Assembly (NCBI GenBank): GCA_007571305.1
Contig: RKRR01000123.1
Coordinates: 1 to 64,000, forward strand
DNA length: 64,000 nt
Source: Candidatus Poribacteria bacterium
GTDB taxonomy: Bacteria; Poribacteria; WGA-4E; WGA-3G
Direction of reading: 5' to 3'
The first letter of the stretch is position 1. Every line of letters begins with the position of its first letter. The position numbers were made by a program, and so were the translations under genes. This document shows, one piece after another, positions 16,265-25,042 of the stretch. The notes under the pieces are model-generated. The model made no database searches. It was not told the origin of the DNA and worked only from the letters and a program-made list of their open reading frames with translations.

Positions 16265-17302
16265 GTGCCTCATCCTACTTATTTTTATCTTATGAAAAAT
16301 TTGCTTATCATTTTTCTCTTCAACTTCTTATGCTTGTCTGTTCAAGGAGCGACGTTGGATTTCGCTTTTCAACTCGGCCGGCAGCAGGAGCCGCGACTTG
16401 ACAAACTGCTTCCTGATGTCGCGCGACAAATAGCTTTCAGTAATGATAGCACAAAGTTAATAGCAAAGGGAATGGACGGCACCGTGGTGGAGTGGGATCT
16501 CCAGAGCCGACAAAAACGAGAGATAAACCGTATCCACGCCAAACGGTGGTTCGCCTATTCTATGGATGCGAATCAACTGTTAGTCCGAAAGGCAAATGAC
16601 AACATTACAATCCTATCGTTAGGAAGCAGTGATGAAACACTACTGACGAATGGGCAGTATGAGAGCGGGAGCCTGTCTGCAGAGGGCACCCTTGCTGTTT
16701 TGTCAAAGGGCAATAGCGAAGTTGAGGTCTGGCAACTCGTGAAGCAAGGGCCAAAGGTTGTGAAAACGCTTCGGACACGTTTTCCCGTCAGAAACGGTCT
16801 CACGCTTTCTGATAATGGGCGGTTCATCGCCACAGCGGAAGGAACTTACCAAGATGGCGAGGGACATCGGACGGCTATTGAAATTTGGAATATGACTGAT
16901 GAACATCCGATAAGAGTTTTCAACACAGGCGAGATTTTAGGGGTCTGGAACGTGCTGTTTTCACCGGATGCGAAGATGTTAGCGGTTGATACACAAAAGA
17001 ACGCGCACTCCGGAATTCGGATTTGGGAAATTGAAACAGGCAGACAACTCCTTATAAAATCCGAATTTGAAGCATATTGGACCCGTGCCCTTGCCTTCTC
17101 ACCGACTTCAGACTATCTCGCGTCGGGTGGTGAAGGCGGTAATCTTCGGGTGTGGGACATTTCCGAAGGCGAATCAGTAATTTGGGAAACCTATCCGACC
17201 GGTATCCAAGCGTTAGCCTTCTCGCCAAATAATGCGTATTTGGCAGTTGCACTCTGGGATACTACCATCCAAATTCTACACTGGAGGCAGGGTAATGAAT
17301 AA
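16265..17302 (+). CDS. exported WD40-repeat protein
   Basis: 345 residues. An N-terminal hydrophobic segment (LLIIFLFNFLCLSVQG) is a likely signal peptide. Seven WD-like blades follow, for example FSNDSTKLIAKGMDGTVVEW, SGIRIWEIETGRQ, FSPTSDYLASGGEGGNLRVW and FSPNNAYLAVALWDTTIQI, enough for a closed propeller. Either the GTG at 16265, which has GGTGAGGT in front, or the ATG at 16292, which has no ribosome binding site, may be the start; I prefer the GTG. It overlaps the next gene by 8 bases, so the two are probably translationally coupled. Confidence 0.85.
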   Translation: MPHPTYFYLMKNLLIIFLFNFLCLSVQGATLDFAFQLGRQQEPRLDKLLPDVARQIAFSNDSTKLIAKGMDGTVVEWDLQSRQKREINRIHAKRWFAYSMDANQLLVRKANDNITILSLGSSDETLLTNGQYESGSLSAEGTLAVLSKGNSEVEVWQLVKQGPKVVKTLRTRFPVRNGLTLSDNGRFIATAEGTYQDGEGHRTAIEIWNMTDEHPIRVFNTGEILGVWNVLFSPDAKMLAVDTQKNAHSGIRIWEIETGRQLLIKSEFEAYWTRALAFSPTSDYLASGGEGGNLRVWDISEGESVIWETYPTGIQALAFSPNNAYLAVALWDTTIQILHWRQGNE

Positions 17303-18422
17303 GAAAGTGCTTAATGAAAATTTAATTGAAGCAGCGAAAAATGGCGATCTGGAACAAGTCCGTGCGCTTGTGGAGCAAGGTGCCGACCCGAACTTCGGCG
17401 AGATTCCATCGTTTCTATGGGCTTATTTCAAACCTCCCGAACCCCACAAAGCGATTATCAAATACCTGCTTAATCATGGTGGAGATGTGAACCACGATTC
17501 CTTTACCGAAGGCATGTTGTTAGGTCTCGCCGCTAGCAGCGATGATCTTGAATTCACCGAGTACTTGATAGATATCGGCGCGGATGTCAATCACGCGATG
17601 CCTCTCGGAGGCGAAACACCTTTACACAATGCAGCTGAGGCGAATCAAGTTAATTCTGTTAAACTCCTCGTAGAACAGGGTGCCGATATAAATCGTCGTG
17701 CCAAGACGGGCCCCTCCGATATGGGATTTGGTGACTATTCTGGGGAAACACCACTTCACGTCGCCGCCGCTGGATCTAACCCGGAAATGATTTCGACATT
17801 GATCGCCTGTGGCGCAGACAAAACGATTACAAACTTTTCAGGGATGACCCCTTATGATTTGGCTGTTAAAAATGAAAGGCCTGAAAATATCTGTCGACTG
17901 CTTCAGATGGAAGAGGAACCGCTTGAAGCAGGATCTTACATCGATGCAAAAGGACGTACACGTTGGCATCAAAACGATGAGATCGCGCGAAAGTTCTTAG
18001 AACTTCACACTTTTCTGATGATTGCCGACTATCCAGAAGACCACGCCTCGCGATATCCATGGTTGGCGAATTATATCTCTCGGTTCCCGGAGCCAGTATC
18101 GGATCTCATCGCCCAAGGAAGGTTAATAGAGGAAATTCCCGGAGCTGGCGAAGTAGTGGAGAATATTGTTAAGGAATTTCTGGAAACAGGAACGAGTGCG
18201 AAATTGGAGGAGTTTGCCGGCGATACACCACGAACCGTTGTGGAACTTGTGCCTATCCCCGGATTGGGTGCCAAAACGATAAAACGACTTTATGAAGAGG
18301 TAGGTGTAGATAGCCTTATTTCGCTCCGAACAGCAATCGATGAAGGCAGATTAAAGGGTTTCAAAGGCATCGGCAAAAAGACATTGGAAAAAATAGAGGC
18401 ATACCTTGATGAAGTGTTATGA
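17295..18422 (+). CDS. ankyrin repeats fused to a PolX-type N-terminal (8-kDa/HhH) domain
   Basis: 375 residues. Residues about 1-210 carry ankyrin repeats (LIEAAKNGDLEQVRALVEQG, GETPLHNAAEANQVNSVKLL, GETPLHVAAAGSNPEMISTL). From about residue 225 the chain resembles the start of family X DNA polymerases: NDEIARKFLELHTFLMIA, DLIAQGRLIEEIPGAGEVV, VKEFLETGTSAKLEEF, VPIPGLGAKTIKRLYEEVGV and GFKGIGKKTLEKIEAYL, i.e. the 8-kDa domain and helix-hairpin-helix motifs. The polymerase palm and PHP domains are absent. It may bind DNA or DNA ends without synthesis. The start follows GGAGG and overlaps the WD40 gene. Confidence 0.82.
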   Translation: MNKKVLNENLIEAAKNGDLEQVRALVEQGADPNFGEIPSFLWAYFKPPEPHKAIIKYLLNHGGDVNHDSFTEGMLLGLAASSDDLEFTEYLIDIGADVNHAMPLGGETPLHNAAEANQVNSVKLLVEQGADINRRAKTGPSDMGFGDYSGETPLHVAAAGSNPEMISTLIACGADKTITNFSGMTPYDLAVKNERPENICRLLQMEEEPLEAGSYIDAKGRTRWHQNDEIARKFLELHTFLMIADYPEDHASRYPWLANYISRFPEPVSDLIAQGRLIEEIPGAGEVVENIVKEFLETGTSAKLEEFAGDTPRTVVELVPIPGLGAKTIKRLYEEVGVDSLISLRTAIDEGRLKGFKGIGKKTLEKIEAYLDEVL

Positions 18423-18661
18423 GTTTATTGGAGTCTGTAGGAGGGATCTCCAAACCCGACTTTTGAAGTCCCTCTAATACCGCGGACGATATCTTCCTTC
18501 CTACCTCAATATTCGTCCACGCCTTTCCAAAACTGTATCCGCACCGTATAGAGAAATGGGATTGTGGGTTTATCCTCACCAGCGATATCTAACAAGAAAT
18601 AAACCAATAGGAGGAACTTGGACGAGACATCGAGGTTTGGTGGAAAAACGTAAACTCAAGT

Positions 18662-18739
18662 GCGTAGCTCGTAGTGGAATGGAGAACGGAACGTCAAAGT
18701 TCAAATCCACGTTGTTTAACCGCAAGGAAAATTAGAAAA
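18662..18739 (+). repeat. start-site repeat, copy directly before the MORN gene
   Basis: Left end GCGTAGCTCGTAGTGGAATG, right end CCGCAAGGAAAATTAGAAAA, then ATG at 18740. The AAGGA core and spacer of the gene's ribosome binding site lie within the repeat. The 18423-18661 stretch upstream shows no recognisable feature. Confidence 0.8.
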
Positions 18740-19225
18740 ATGGCGAGATCACTCACTGATGGCGAAATGGTTGATGGCAACAAGCATGGGTATTGGGTTA
18801 CCTATTATGCCAACGGATTTAAGCGAAGCGAAGGACAGTATGTCCACGGTAAAAAGGAAGGGCCTTGGATCACTTACCACAAGAATGGCAACAAGGCAGG
18901 CGAAGCCACCTTCCGCAATGGAAAATATGAGGGTCTTTGTGTCACCTATCATGAGAATGGAAACCTCAGAGCCAGCGGGGTCTTTCCTGAACATGTCGGC
19001 AAATCCTACGATGGGAAAAAAGAGGGGCCCTTTTACAGTTACGAAAACGATGGCAAAACGGTGTGGCTAATCGTAACATACAAAAAGGGCGGGAGTCGCG
19101 CGAAACCCGATGAGTATCCGTTGGGTGTCTGCGGTGTATGTGGTGAAGGTAGACGTTTGGCGTGGGGTGGTATTTGCCCAAAGTGCGGCAACGAACTGGA
19201 TACAGAGTTTGAAAAAGGGGATTAA
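18740..19225 (+). CDS. MORN_2/YwqK-type repeat protein with C-terminal zinc ribbon (copy 1)
   Basis: 161 residues. MORN-variant repeats run from residue about 10 to 120 (HGYWVTYYANGFKRSEG, KKEGPWITYHKNGNKAGE, YEGLCVTYHENG, KKEGPFYSYENDG), followed by CGVCGEGRR...CPKCG, a CxxC...CxxC zinc ribbon. Proteins of this YwqK-like group are often labelled toxin-antitoxin components, but no toxin partner is seen here. The start lies behind a dispersed repeat. A second copy begins 2 bases after the stop, so the pair is a tandem duplication in one operon. Confidence 0.8.
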   Translation: MARSLTDGEMVDGNKHGYWVTYYANGFKRSEGQYVHGKKEGPWITYHKNGNKAGEATFRNGKYEGLCVTYHENGNLRASGVFPEHVGKSYDGKKEGPFYSYENDGKTVWLIVTYKKGGSRAKPDEYPLGVCGVCGEGRRLAWGGICPKCGNELDTEFEKGD

Positions 19226-19227
19226 CT

Positions 19228-19695
19228 ATGGCAAAATCGCTTACGGACGGCGAAATGGTTGATGGCAAGAAGCACGGCTATTGGGTTACCTATTACGCGA
19301 ATGGATTCAGGCGGAGCGAAGGTCGTTACATCGCTGGGAAAAAAGAAGGTCTTTGGATCCAGTACCACAAAAACGGAAACAAGGCAAGCGAAGCTTCTTT
19401 TCGTGGTGGCAAGAATGAAGGCGAGTACATGTGCTATTACGAGAATGGGAACCGCAAATGGGGTGGTCCCTATAGAGAACATGATGGTAGATCCGCGGAT
19501 GGGAGAAAAGAAGGTGTCTGGCTCTGCTATGAAGAGGACGGTGAAACGGTGTGGCGTATCATCACCTACAAGAAAGGCGGTGCTCGTGCGAAACCCGATG
19601 AGTATCCGCTGGGTGTCTGTGATGTTTGCGGCGAAGGCAGACGCTCAACGTGGGACGACACCTGTCCACAATGCGGAGCGGAGATTTCTGACTAA
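19228..19695 (+). CDS. MORN_2/YwqK-type repeat protein with C-terminal zinc ribbon (copy 2)
   Basis: 155 residues, strongly similar to the preceding gene from the first residue (MAKSLTDGEMVDGKKHGYW) to the zinc ribbon (CDVCGEGRR...CPQCG). The DNA is similar too, consistent with a fairly recent tandem duplication. The repeats have diverged more than the start and the KPDEYPLGVC segment before the zinc ribbon, so the conserved parts may carry the shared function. Translation is likely coupled to copy 1 (2-base gap). Function unknown. Confidence 0.8.
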   Translation: MAKSLTDGEMVDGKKHGYWVTYYANGFRRSEGRYIAGKKEGLWIQYHKNGNKASEASFRGGKNEGEYMCYYENGNRKWGGPYREHDGRSADGRKEGVWLCYEEDGETVWRIITYKKGGARAKPDEYPLGVCDVCGEGRRSTWDDTCPQCGAEISD

Positions 19696-19863
19696 TTCTC
19701 AAAAATTCTGAAGTTTTTTAGCCAAATTGGGTTTCAATAGGCAAATAAACATCCTATAAAGAAATCGAGCAAAAGACAATTGAAAAATCCTCAAAAAATA
19801 TCGGAGAAATCACATGAATCTTGGAAGCATCACCCTTTTCGGCAAGGATATGAAAAGAGAGTG

Positions 19864-22320
19864 ATGGCAATTGACTCAAACTTTCGGAACGTTTGGACGT
19901 TTCTCATCATTTTTTTCGTTGCCCAACTCTCAAACGCAGCAAAGGCTGAAGTCCAAGAAGAATCACCTCACAGAATTGCGACTGCTGTTCGAATTAAAGA
20001 CGCACCACCCCAATTAGACGGTGTTTTAGATGATGACATCTGGAAGACCGCGCCGCTCCACGAGGGTTTCCGTCAACGCGACCCCGATGAAGGCAAACCT
20101 GCTTCCCAACGCACGACTTTCCAAATCGCGTATGATGACGAGGCAGTCTATTTTGCTGTCATGTGTTATGACAACGAACCGAATAAAATTGTTTCCCGCC
20201 TTGTCAGACGGGACGACTATGTTGAATCCGATAAAGTTCAGATTCTCCTTGATCCGCACTACAACCGACAGCGAGCCTTCTCGTTCACTATCTATCCCTC
20301 CGGCTCTGTGGTAGATGGCATTGCTGGAGGTGGCAGTTGGGACGGCTGGAACAGTGCATGGGACGGCGTGTGGGAAGCAAAGACCCACCTCCATAAAAAT
20401 GGGTGGGCAGTAGAGTGTCGAATCCCGTTTTATATGTTCCGCTTTTCACCGAAAGACAAATACACATGGGGACTACAGGTAGAGCGGGAAATCAGTCGTA
20501 GGAAAGAGCGGGCCCACTGGCGTTTGATTAAGAAGGGTGAACCGGGCTGGCTATCGCACTTCGGGGATCTGATAGGAATTGAGAACATCCATCCCTCTCG
20601 TCATTTGGAATTGATACCCTACGCGATGGGCAGAACGACCTTGAACAGCGAGACGGATTTATGGGGAAATGTTGGCGGCGATGTCCAATATGGAATTTCC
20701 ACAGGGACAACCCTCAACGCCACAATCAACCCTGACTTTGGACAGGTGGAGGCAGATCCTGCCACTTTAAATCTCTCTGCTTATGAGGAGTTTTTCGAGG
20801 AACGGAGACCCTTTTTCGTCAAAGGCTCGTCCATTTTTAACTTTGGAGATTGGGGAAATCAATTTTTTTACTCGCGGCGGATCGGACGGAAGCCGAGACA
20901 TTTTGAGATTCCAGAGGAAGCGACTGCACTGAGTCATCCGGAGGCGACAACTATCTTGGGTGCCGCCAAAATCGTTGGAAGAACGAATAGCAATACCTCT
21001 TTCGGTATTATGGAGGCTGTTACGGCACCGGAATATGTGCAGATTAAGGAAAAAGGTAAGAACCGTGACCATCTGGTTGAGCCGTTGACGAACTACTTTG
21101 TGGGTCGAGTGACACAAGACATTTTGGAAGGTAATTCTCGTGTTGGGCTGATAACAACATCGGTAAATCGACAAGCTTCCAATGCTGCTTATGTCGGTGG
21201 ACTCGACTGGGACTTGAGGTTTGCAAAGGAACGGTACAAGATAAGCGGAATGCTCGCGGCAAGCCAAGCCGGAAAACTTGAGTCGCGTAAATCAGGCTAT
21301 CTTGCACATATTGAATTTGATAAGCAAGGAGGATGGTGGCGACTTGATACCGATTTTAATGTTCGCTCCCCAGATTTAAACATAAATGACATAGGATATA
21401 CGCAGCGCGGCGATATGATGAGGTGGTTCTATGACCTTATGTTCAAGAAAGAGCAACCCTTCAGCATTTTCCGAGAAGTGACTTTAGGTTTTTACGGTTG
21501 GCGAGAATGGAATTATGATGGTATTAGCATTGGTCGTTACTCCGAGATATGGACAGATGGGAAATTGAAGAACTATTGGGAGTATGACCTATGGGTTGGT
21601 CGGAATTTGGAGTCGTTTCGAGATGAGGATGTCCGACGTGGTGGGACACTGATTAAGAATCCTGCAGGTTGGTGGATCTTTAGCCGAATTTCTACAGATA
21701 GCCGTAAGATGGTACAGCTTGAACTGAATCCGATCTTCGCCTGGGATGATGATACCAAGAGCTCTGAAAAAGAGATCAATCTTCGCCTGAACATTCGTCC
21801 GATGTCGAACATTGAGTTAAGCATTGGACCGATGTACCGTTACCGAATTTACGATGCTCAGTGGATCGGGTTGGTTGAAGAAAACGTCAATGGACACATG
21901 AAAAAACACTACGTCTATGGGGAATTGACAGCTCAAACGCTTGACTTTACAACGCGTGCGAATATCAGTTTTACCCCGACGTTGAGTCTTCAATTCTATG
22001 TGCAACCTTTCATTACCATTGGGGACTATACCAATTTCAAGGAATTGATTGAGGCGAAATCTTATCAGTTCAAACCGTATCCACTGAAACGAAACCCCGA
22101 TTTCCACATGCGTTCCCTGAGAGGCAACACTGTCCTTCGCTGGGAATTCCGCCCTGGAAGTACACTGTTTTTAGTCTGGTCGCAGTCACGTGAGATTGCA
22201 TTGGAAGACATCGGAAAGACTGACCTTGAGTTTCGCCCCGTGCATCGCTTAAGAGACAGTTTCACGGATCCTGGGCAGGATATTTTCTTGATAAAATGCC
22301 GATATTGGTTTGGCATATAA
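19864..22320 (+). CDS. outer-membrane protein with CBM9-like and DUF5916 domains
   Basis: About 818 residues with a signal peptide (WTFLIIFFVAQLSNAAKA). An N-terminal CBM9-like beta-sandwich starts near PPQLDGVLDDDIWKTAPLHE and contains AYDDEAVYFAVMCYDNEP. The following region has the DUF5916 hallmarks ERRPFFVKGSSIFNFG and FYSRRIGRKPR and then many amphipathic strands to a C-terminal aromatic end (IKCRYWFGI), typical of an outer-membrane barrel. Probably binds or imports a carbohydrate or similar ligand. An upstream TTG at 19780 would add 28 residues; I chose the ATG at 19864 because it starts directly before the signal peptide. Monocistronic. Confidence 0.82.
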   Translation: MAIDSNFRNVWTFLIIFFVAQLSNAAKAEVQEESPHRIATAVRIKDAPPQLDGVLDDDIWKTAPLHEGFRQRDPDEGKPASQRTTFQIAYDDEAVYFAVMCYDNEPNKIVSRLVRRDDYVESDKVQILLDPHYNRQRAFSFTIYPSGSVVDGIAGGGSWDGWNSAWDGVWEAKTHLHKNGWAVECRIPFYMFRFSPKDKYTWGLQVEREISRRKERAHWRLIKKGEPGWLSHFGDLIGIENIHPSRHLELIPYAMGRTTLNSETDLWGNVGGDVQYGISTGTTLNATINPDFGQVEADPATLNLSAYEEFFEERRPFFVKGSSIFNFGDWGNQFFYSRRIGRKPRHFEIPEEATALSHPEATTILGAAKIVGRTNSNTSFGIMEAVTAPEYVQIKEKGKNRDHLVEPLTNYFVGRVTQDILEGNSRVGLITTSVNRQASNAAYVGGLDWDLRFAKERYKISGMLAASQAGKLESRKSGYLAHIEFDKQGGWWRLDTDFNVRSPDLNINDIGYTQRGDMMRWFYDLMFKKEQPFSIFREVTLGFYGWREWNYDGISIGRYSEIWTDGKLKNYWEYDLWVGRNLESFRDEDVRRGGTLIKNPAGWWIFSRISTDSRKMVQLELNPIFAWDDDTKSSEKEINLRLNIRPMSNIELSIGPMYRYRIYDAQWIGLVEENVNGHMKKHYVYGELTAQTLDFTTRANISFTPTLSLQFYVQPFITIGDYTNFKELIEAKSYQFKPYPLKRNPDFHMRSLRGNTVLRWEFRPGSTLFLVWSQSREIALEDIGKTDLEFRPVHRLRDSFTDPGQDIFLIKCRYWFGI

Positions 22321-22341
22321 TTCTCCACAAGTGCCTATATT

Positions 22342-22500
22342 AACCCAAATTGTCATCTATATAATTGCATATCCGCGAACACCCTTTTCACCGAGATGCC
22401 TTCATTTTTGCGAAAAAGTGGGTGTATTCCGTGTCATTTTCGGTGCGAAGAGGCACAGGAAACCAACGGTCTCCTATGCTACAAGGTAGCAACCTAGGTT
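22342..22500 (+). repeat. MITE-like element, CCAAGTTGCTAC family, copy 2
   Basis: AACCCAAATTGTCATC at the left and GGTAGCAACCTAGGTT at the right. Interior CACCCTTTTCACCGAGATGC and GCGAAAAAGTGGGTGT match the element at 10501-10652; the core here is the GCACAGGAAACCAACGGTCT variant. Downstream, 22501-22771 is AT-rich with no gene. Confidence 0.75.
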
Positions 22501-22771
22501 ATATTCGCGTCTATTTCATAAATAATATTTTGTTGACAACGGTTTGAAATTTGGTCGGCTATACATAGTAACGCTGTGAACGTTTCACCTGACTTCTGAA
22601 CAAGGTTGTTCAAAGATTGGACGATGGAAATTACTTCATCAGATGGAATGATGGAAAATCTTCTTTAGATATGGTTTCACACGCAAATTGCTTTTGGCAT
22701 AGAACTTGCTTTGATATTCATAAGGTTTCTGGGCAAATATGGGAAAATCCTCCTTGTCTCATGATTTTTTC

Positions 22772-22800
22772 TTGACAAATAGCACACAAATTGCTAATAT
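22772..22800 (+). promoter_or_regulatory. sigma70-type promoter of the TonB-like/DUF4159 gene
   Basis: TTGACA at 22772-22777 and TAATAT at 22795-22800, spacer 17. It leaves a leader of about 185 nt before the ATG at 22991; no structure was recognised in it. Confidence 0.65.
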
Positions 22801-22990
22801 AGCTAAAAGTTTGGGATAAACATTTAGAGAAAGCTTCTTTTTTACAAGGACGCGCGAATTGTATCCGATTTTTGGATTAAAATTTCTGATCTCTCTTATA
22901 TCAGGCCAACGTTCGTAAATAGAAACGAGAAAAAAGAGATGTGAAAGAATGTTAGTATCCTAACACTTAAACGCATAGGAGGTGCGTACT

Positions 22991-23773
22991 ATGAAATCGA
23001 GTCGTATACCTCACATCTGGGTGGTATCGCTTCTCTTACACGTCTGCGTGGCGGTCGTCGTAGGGTACATGGCGATTTCATCTAAACAACTGAAGGCGCA
23101 AGATACCATCGATCTGAGTTTCTTCATTGTTACACCCCCACAAGCCGCGAAAAGGGATGTTATTCAAAAGCCAGCAGTTGTAACAACCCCTGTTCCAGAC
23201 TTGAGAGTCGTTCCTCAAACTGAGACGACGCAGCGTCGGACATCAGTCTCACGCGCAGTGAGATCTTCCGCATCTGCGGCACCCGCAGCGTCATTGATGG
23301 CGGACGCACCAGCCGCGCCGAGAGGGCAGCAGGTCAAAGTTCCGAGCACGTCTCCTGTGATTCAACATACTCCCCAACCGTTGTCAACAGCCGCAAAATT
23401 ACCGACAGCATCAGATGGGTTACCTACCGCAGGCTTGCCCAGTAGCGGTGCAGTGACGGATGGCATAGGCGTAGGTATTGGGGACGGCTTAGGTAGCGGT
23501 ACCGGACGTGGAACTTTCGGTTCAGGATCCGGTCTTGGACAAGGACGAACACAAGGCAGTGGCAGTCTCAACTCACTCGTAGTGGGTGCAGGTGCTGCAA
23601 ATATTAGCGCATCACTGTCGGATGTAGAACAGAACATGGTTCTCGGTAATGGGGTCCCAGAACTTCCGAAAGGGAGCCCTGGTGCCATCATTCAAGGTCG
23701 AGGAACAGAGATTATTGGAAGACTCAACCTCGTCCGTCTCGACGACCCATTGCATCCGAACCTCGATATATGA
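22991..23773 (+). CDS. TonB-like membrane-anchored N-terminal part of an interrupted DUF4159 protein
   Basis: 260 residues to an in-frame TGA. A single N-terminal hydrophobic helix (VVSLLLHVCVAVVVGYMAI) is followed by a Pro/Ala/Thr-rich periplasmic linker and a Gly-rich stretch (GIGVGIGDGLGSGTGRGTFG), resembling TonB-type anchors. The last residues (GRLNLVRLDDPLHPNLDI) look like the beginning of a DUF4159 domain. The same reading frame continues after the TGA at 23771-23773 into the DUF4159 sequence, so this is half of a split gene. The ATG at 22991 has AGGAGG at 22977-22982; a GTG at 22982 overlaps that site. Confidence 0.75.
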   Translation: MKSSRIPHIWVVSLLLHVCVAVVVGYMAISSKQLKAQDTIDLSFFIVTPPQAAKRDVIQKPAVVTTPVPDLRVVPQTETTQRRTSVSRAVRSSASAAPAASLMADAPAAPRGQQVKVPSTSPVIQHTPQPLSTAAKLPTASDGLPTAGLPSSGAVTDGIGVGIGDGLGSGTGRGTFGSGSGLGQGRTQGSGSLNSLVVGAGAANISASLSDVEQNMVLGNGVPELPKGSPGAIIQGRGTEIIGRLNLVRLDDPLHPNLDI

Positions 23774-24565
23774 GGCAGCGGCATCGGACATCTCCGATTC
23801 GGGGCAGGTCTGCCCTATTTAGTCCAGTCGCTGAATGCAGAAACAGGTATCAAAACCCAAATGGTTGATGCAGTCCAAATTAACGATGCAGCGTTTTTTG
23901 AGTCACCAATTATCTTCATGGAGCCGGTTCCCAAATCTTCAGTGCAGCTCCAGAACGGACTGATAGGTGGCAATATCTGGAATGCGAAAGGGGATCGCCC
24001 TTCCTTCGGTTATACCGACCGGGAGGCACAGCGGATTCGCGAATATGTTATCAACCGCGGTGGGTTTATCTATATGCCAACGCACGGAAACACGGAAGCG
24101 GCAATGCAGCCTGCGCTGCGGGTCTTACGCCAGATTCTTCCTGAATATCATCTTGCGACTATCCCTCAAGACCACGAGATTTACAACAGTTACTATGGCT
24201 TGAGCGGACCCCTCCGTTTTCCCGTTAGGAAAATTGGTCCTACCATTCTCCATCACGGTCCCTATCGTCAGCTGCAAGGCGTTTTCATTGATGATCGGTT
24301 AGCTGTTCTTGTTGATACAGAAGCAATGATCCACGTGATGGATGGTGCTGTCCAGAAACCTTTCTTCGGTCACTATCAAGATCGGAATAGAATCTTAGAT
24401 GAATTCGCTCCAGCTGCCGCACGGCAACTCATTAACATCGTCGTCTATGCGGTGACACATGGAAGCATCTCGGATTACAGTAACTATATTCCTGCAAATG
24501 CTCTCGCCGATGGCGAGATAGATAGTGCCCCGAAAAATGCACCGAATACTGCGAGTCAGTTGTAG
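23774..24565 (+). CDS. DUF4159 domain, continuation after an in-frame TGA
   Basis: The same frame as the gene at 22991 continues after TGA 23771-23773 with GSGIGHLRFGAGLPYLVQSL and then the DUF4159 core: FFESPIIFMEPV, TDREAQRIREYVINRGGFIY, PEYHLATIPQDHEIYNSYYG and DDRLAVLVDTEAM. The first ATG in frame is at 23861 without a good ribosome binding site, and it would omit the first 29 conserved residues. Possible readings: a nonsense mutation that kills the gene, an assembly error, or read-through. DUF4159 proteins resemble glutamine-amidotransferase-like (GATase1) folds and often neighbour MoxR/BatA genes; none are here. Followed by a strong terminator. Confidence 0.72.
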   Translation, partial: GSGIGHLRFGAGLPYLVQSLNAETGIKTQMVDAVQINDAAFFESPIIFMEPVPKSSVQLQNGLIGGNIWNAKGDRPSFGYTDREAQRIREYVINRGGFIYMPTHGNTEAAMQPALRVLRQILPEYHLATIPQDHEIYNSYYGLSGPLRFPVRKIGPTILHHGPYRQLQGVFIDDRLAVLVDTEAMIHVMDGAVQKPFFGHYQDRNRILDEFAPAAARQLINIVVYAVTHGSISDYSNYIPANALADGEIDSAPKNAPNTASQL

Positions 24566-24645
24566 GGGAGCGTAAAGCGTTAATGCTTCTCCACGATGGT
24601 TAAAACTTGTGTAATCACCTATTATTCCTCAATAAAGTATTACAG

Positions 24646-24675
24646 CTGCCAGTGTTTTCACACTGGCAGTTTTTT
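24646..24675 (+). terminator. intrinsic terminator after the DUF4159 gene
   Basis: CTGCCAGTG (24646-24654) and CACTGGCAG (24661-24669) form a perfect 9-bp stem with a 6-base loop, followed by TTTTTT (24670-24675). Confidence 0.92.
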
Positions 24676-24676
24676 A

Positions 24677-24801
24677 TATAGTAGATTCCGTAATTACTTA
24701 TACACTCATAGCGTCGTGTGAACTCTGAAATTATCTGATGCACAGGAGACCAACGGTTTCCTATGCTACAAGTGTGCATTTATTTTTCGATATCACTATA
24801 A
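24677..24801 (-). repeat. 125-bp MITE-like element, TTATAG family, copy C (reversed)
   Basis: Begins TATAGTAGATTCCGTAATTA and ends TATCACTATAA; reverse complement of the element at 6628-6752 with the same length. The core is the GGAAACCGTTGGTCTCCTGT variant rather than CCTGTTAGG. It abuts the terminator at 24646-24675. Confidence 0.8.
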
Positions 24802-24924
24802 AAACTGAAGATGAGAAACAATAACTCGCTTTTTATCCTTTCACTTTTCATGGCATTTGCTCAGCGAGAAAACTTGGCAAATCCCGCAAAAATAGACAAG
24901 ATGATGGCAAGATAACGTTTCCAT

Positions 24925-24953
24925 TTGACAAATTAGAGCTGAGTATGTATAAT
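24925..24953 (+). promoter_or_regulatory. consensus sigma70-type promoter of the sulfurtransferase gene
   Basis: TTGACA at 24925-24930 and TATAAT at 24948-24953 with a 17-base spacer, a perfect consensus match. The leader to the ATG at 25043 is about 83 nt and ends with GTAGGAGG. Confidence 0.82.
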
Positions 24954-25042
24954 ATAAACAATAAATCGTTCTTTTAGGGTATCCCTTATATGCCCGCACG
25001 AAGAAAACTTAATAAAAGTATAGTAGGAGGCTTAAGATAAAA

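Noticed and set aside
18740-19695. Toxin-antitoxin operon
   Set aside because: Both genes are MORN_2 proteins; no toxin-like partner adjoins.
22365-22547. 60-residue ORF in the spacer
   Set aside because: It is entirely within the 22342-22500 repeat.
23771-23773. TGA as selenocysteine codon
   Set aside because: The hairpin downstream (ATCGGA/TCCGAT) does not have the G-bearing apical loop expected of a bacterial SECIS unless the stem is shortened, and no Cys homolog at this site is known to me.
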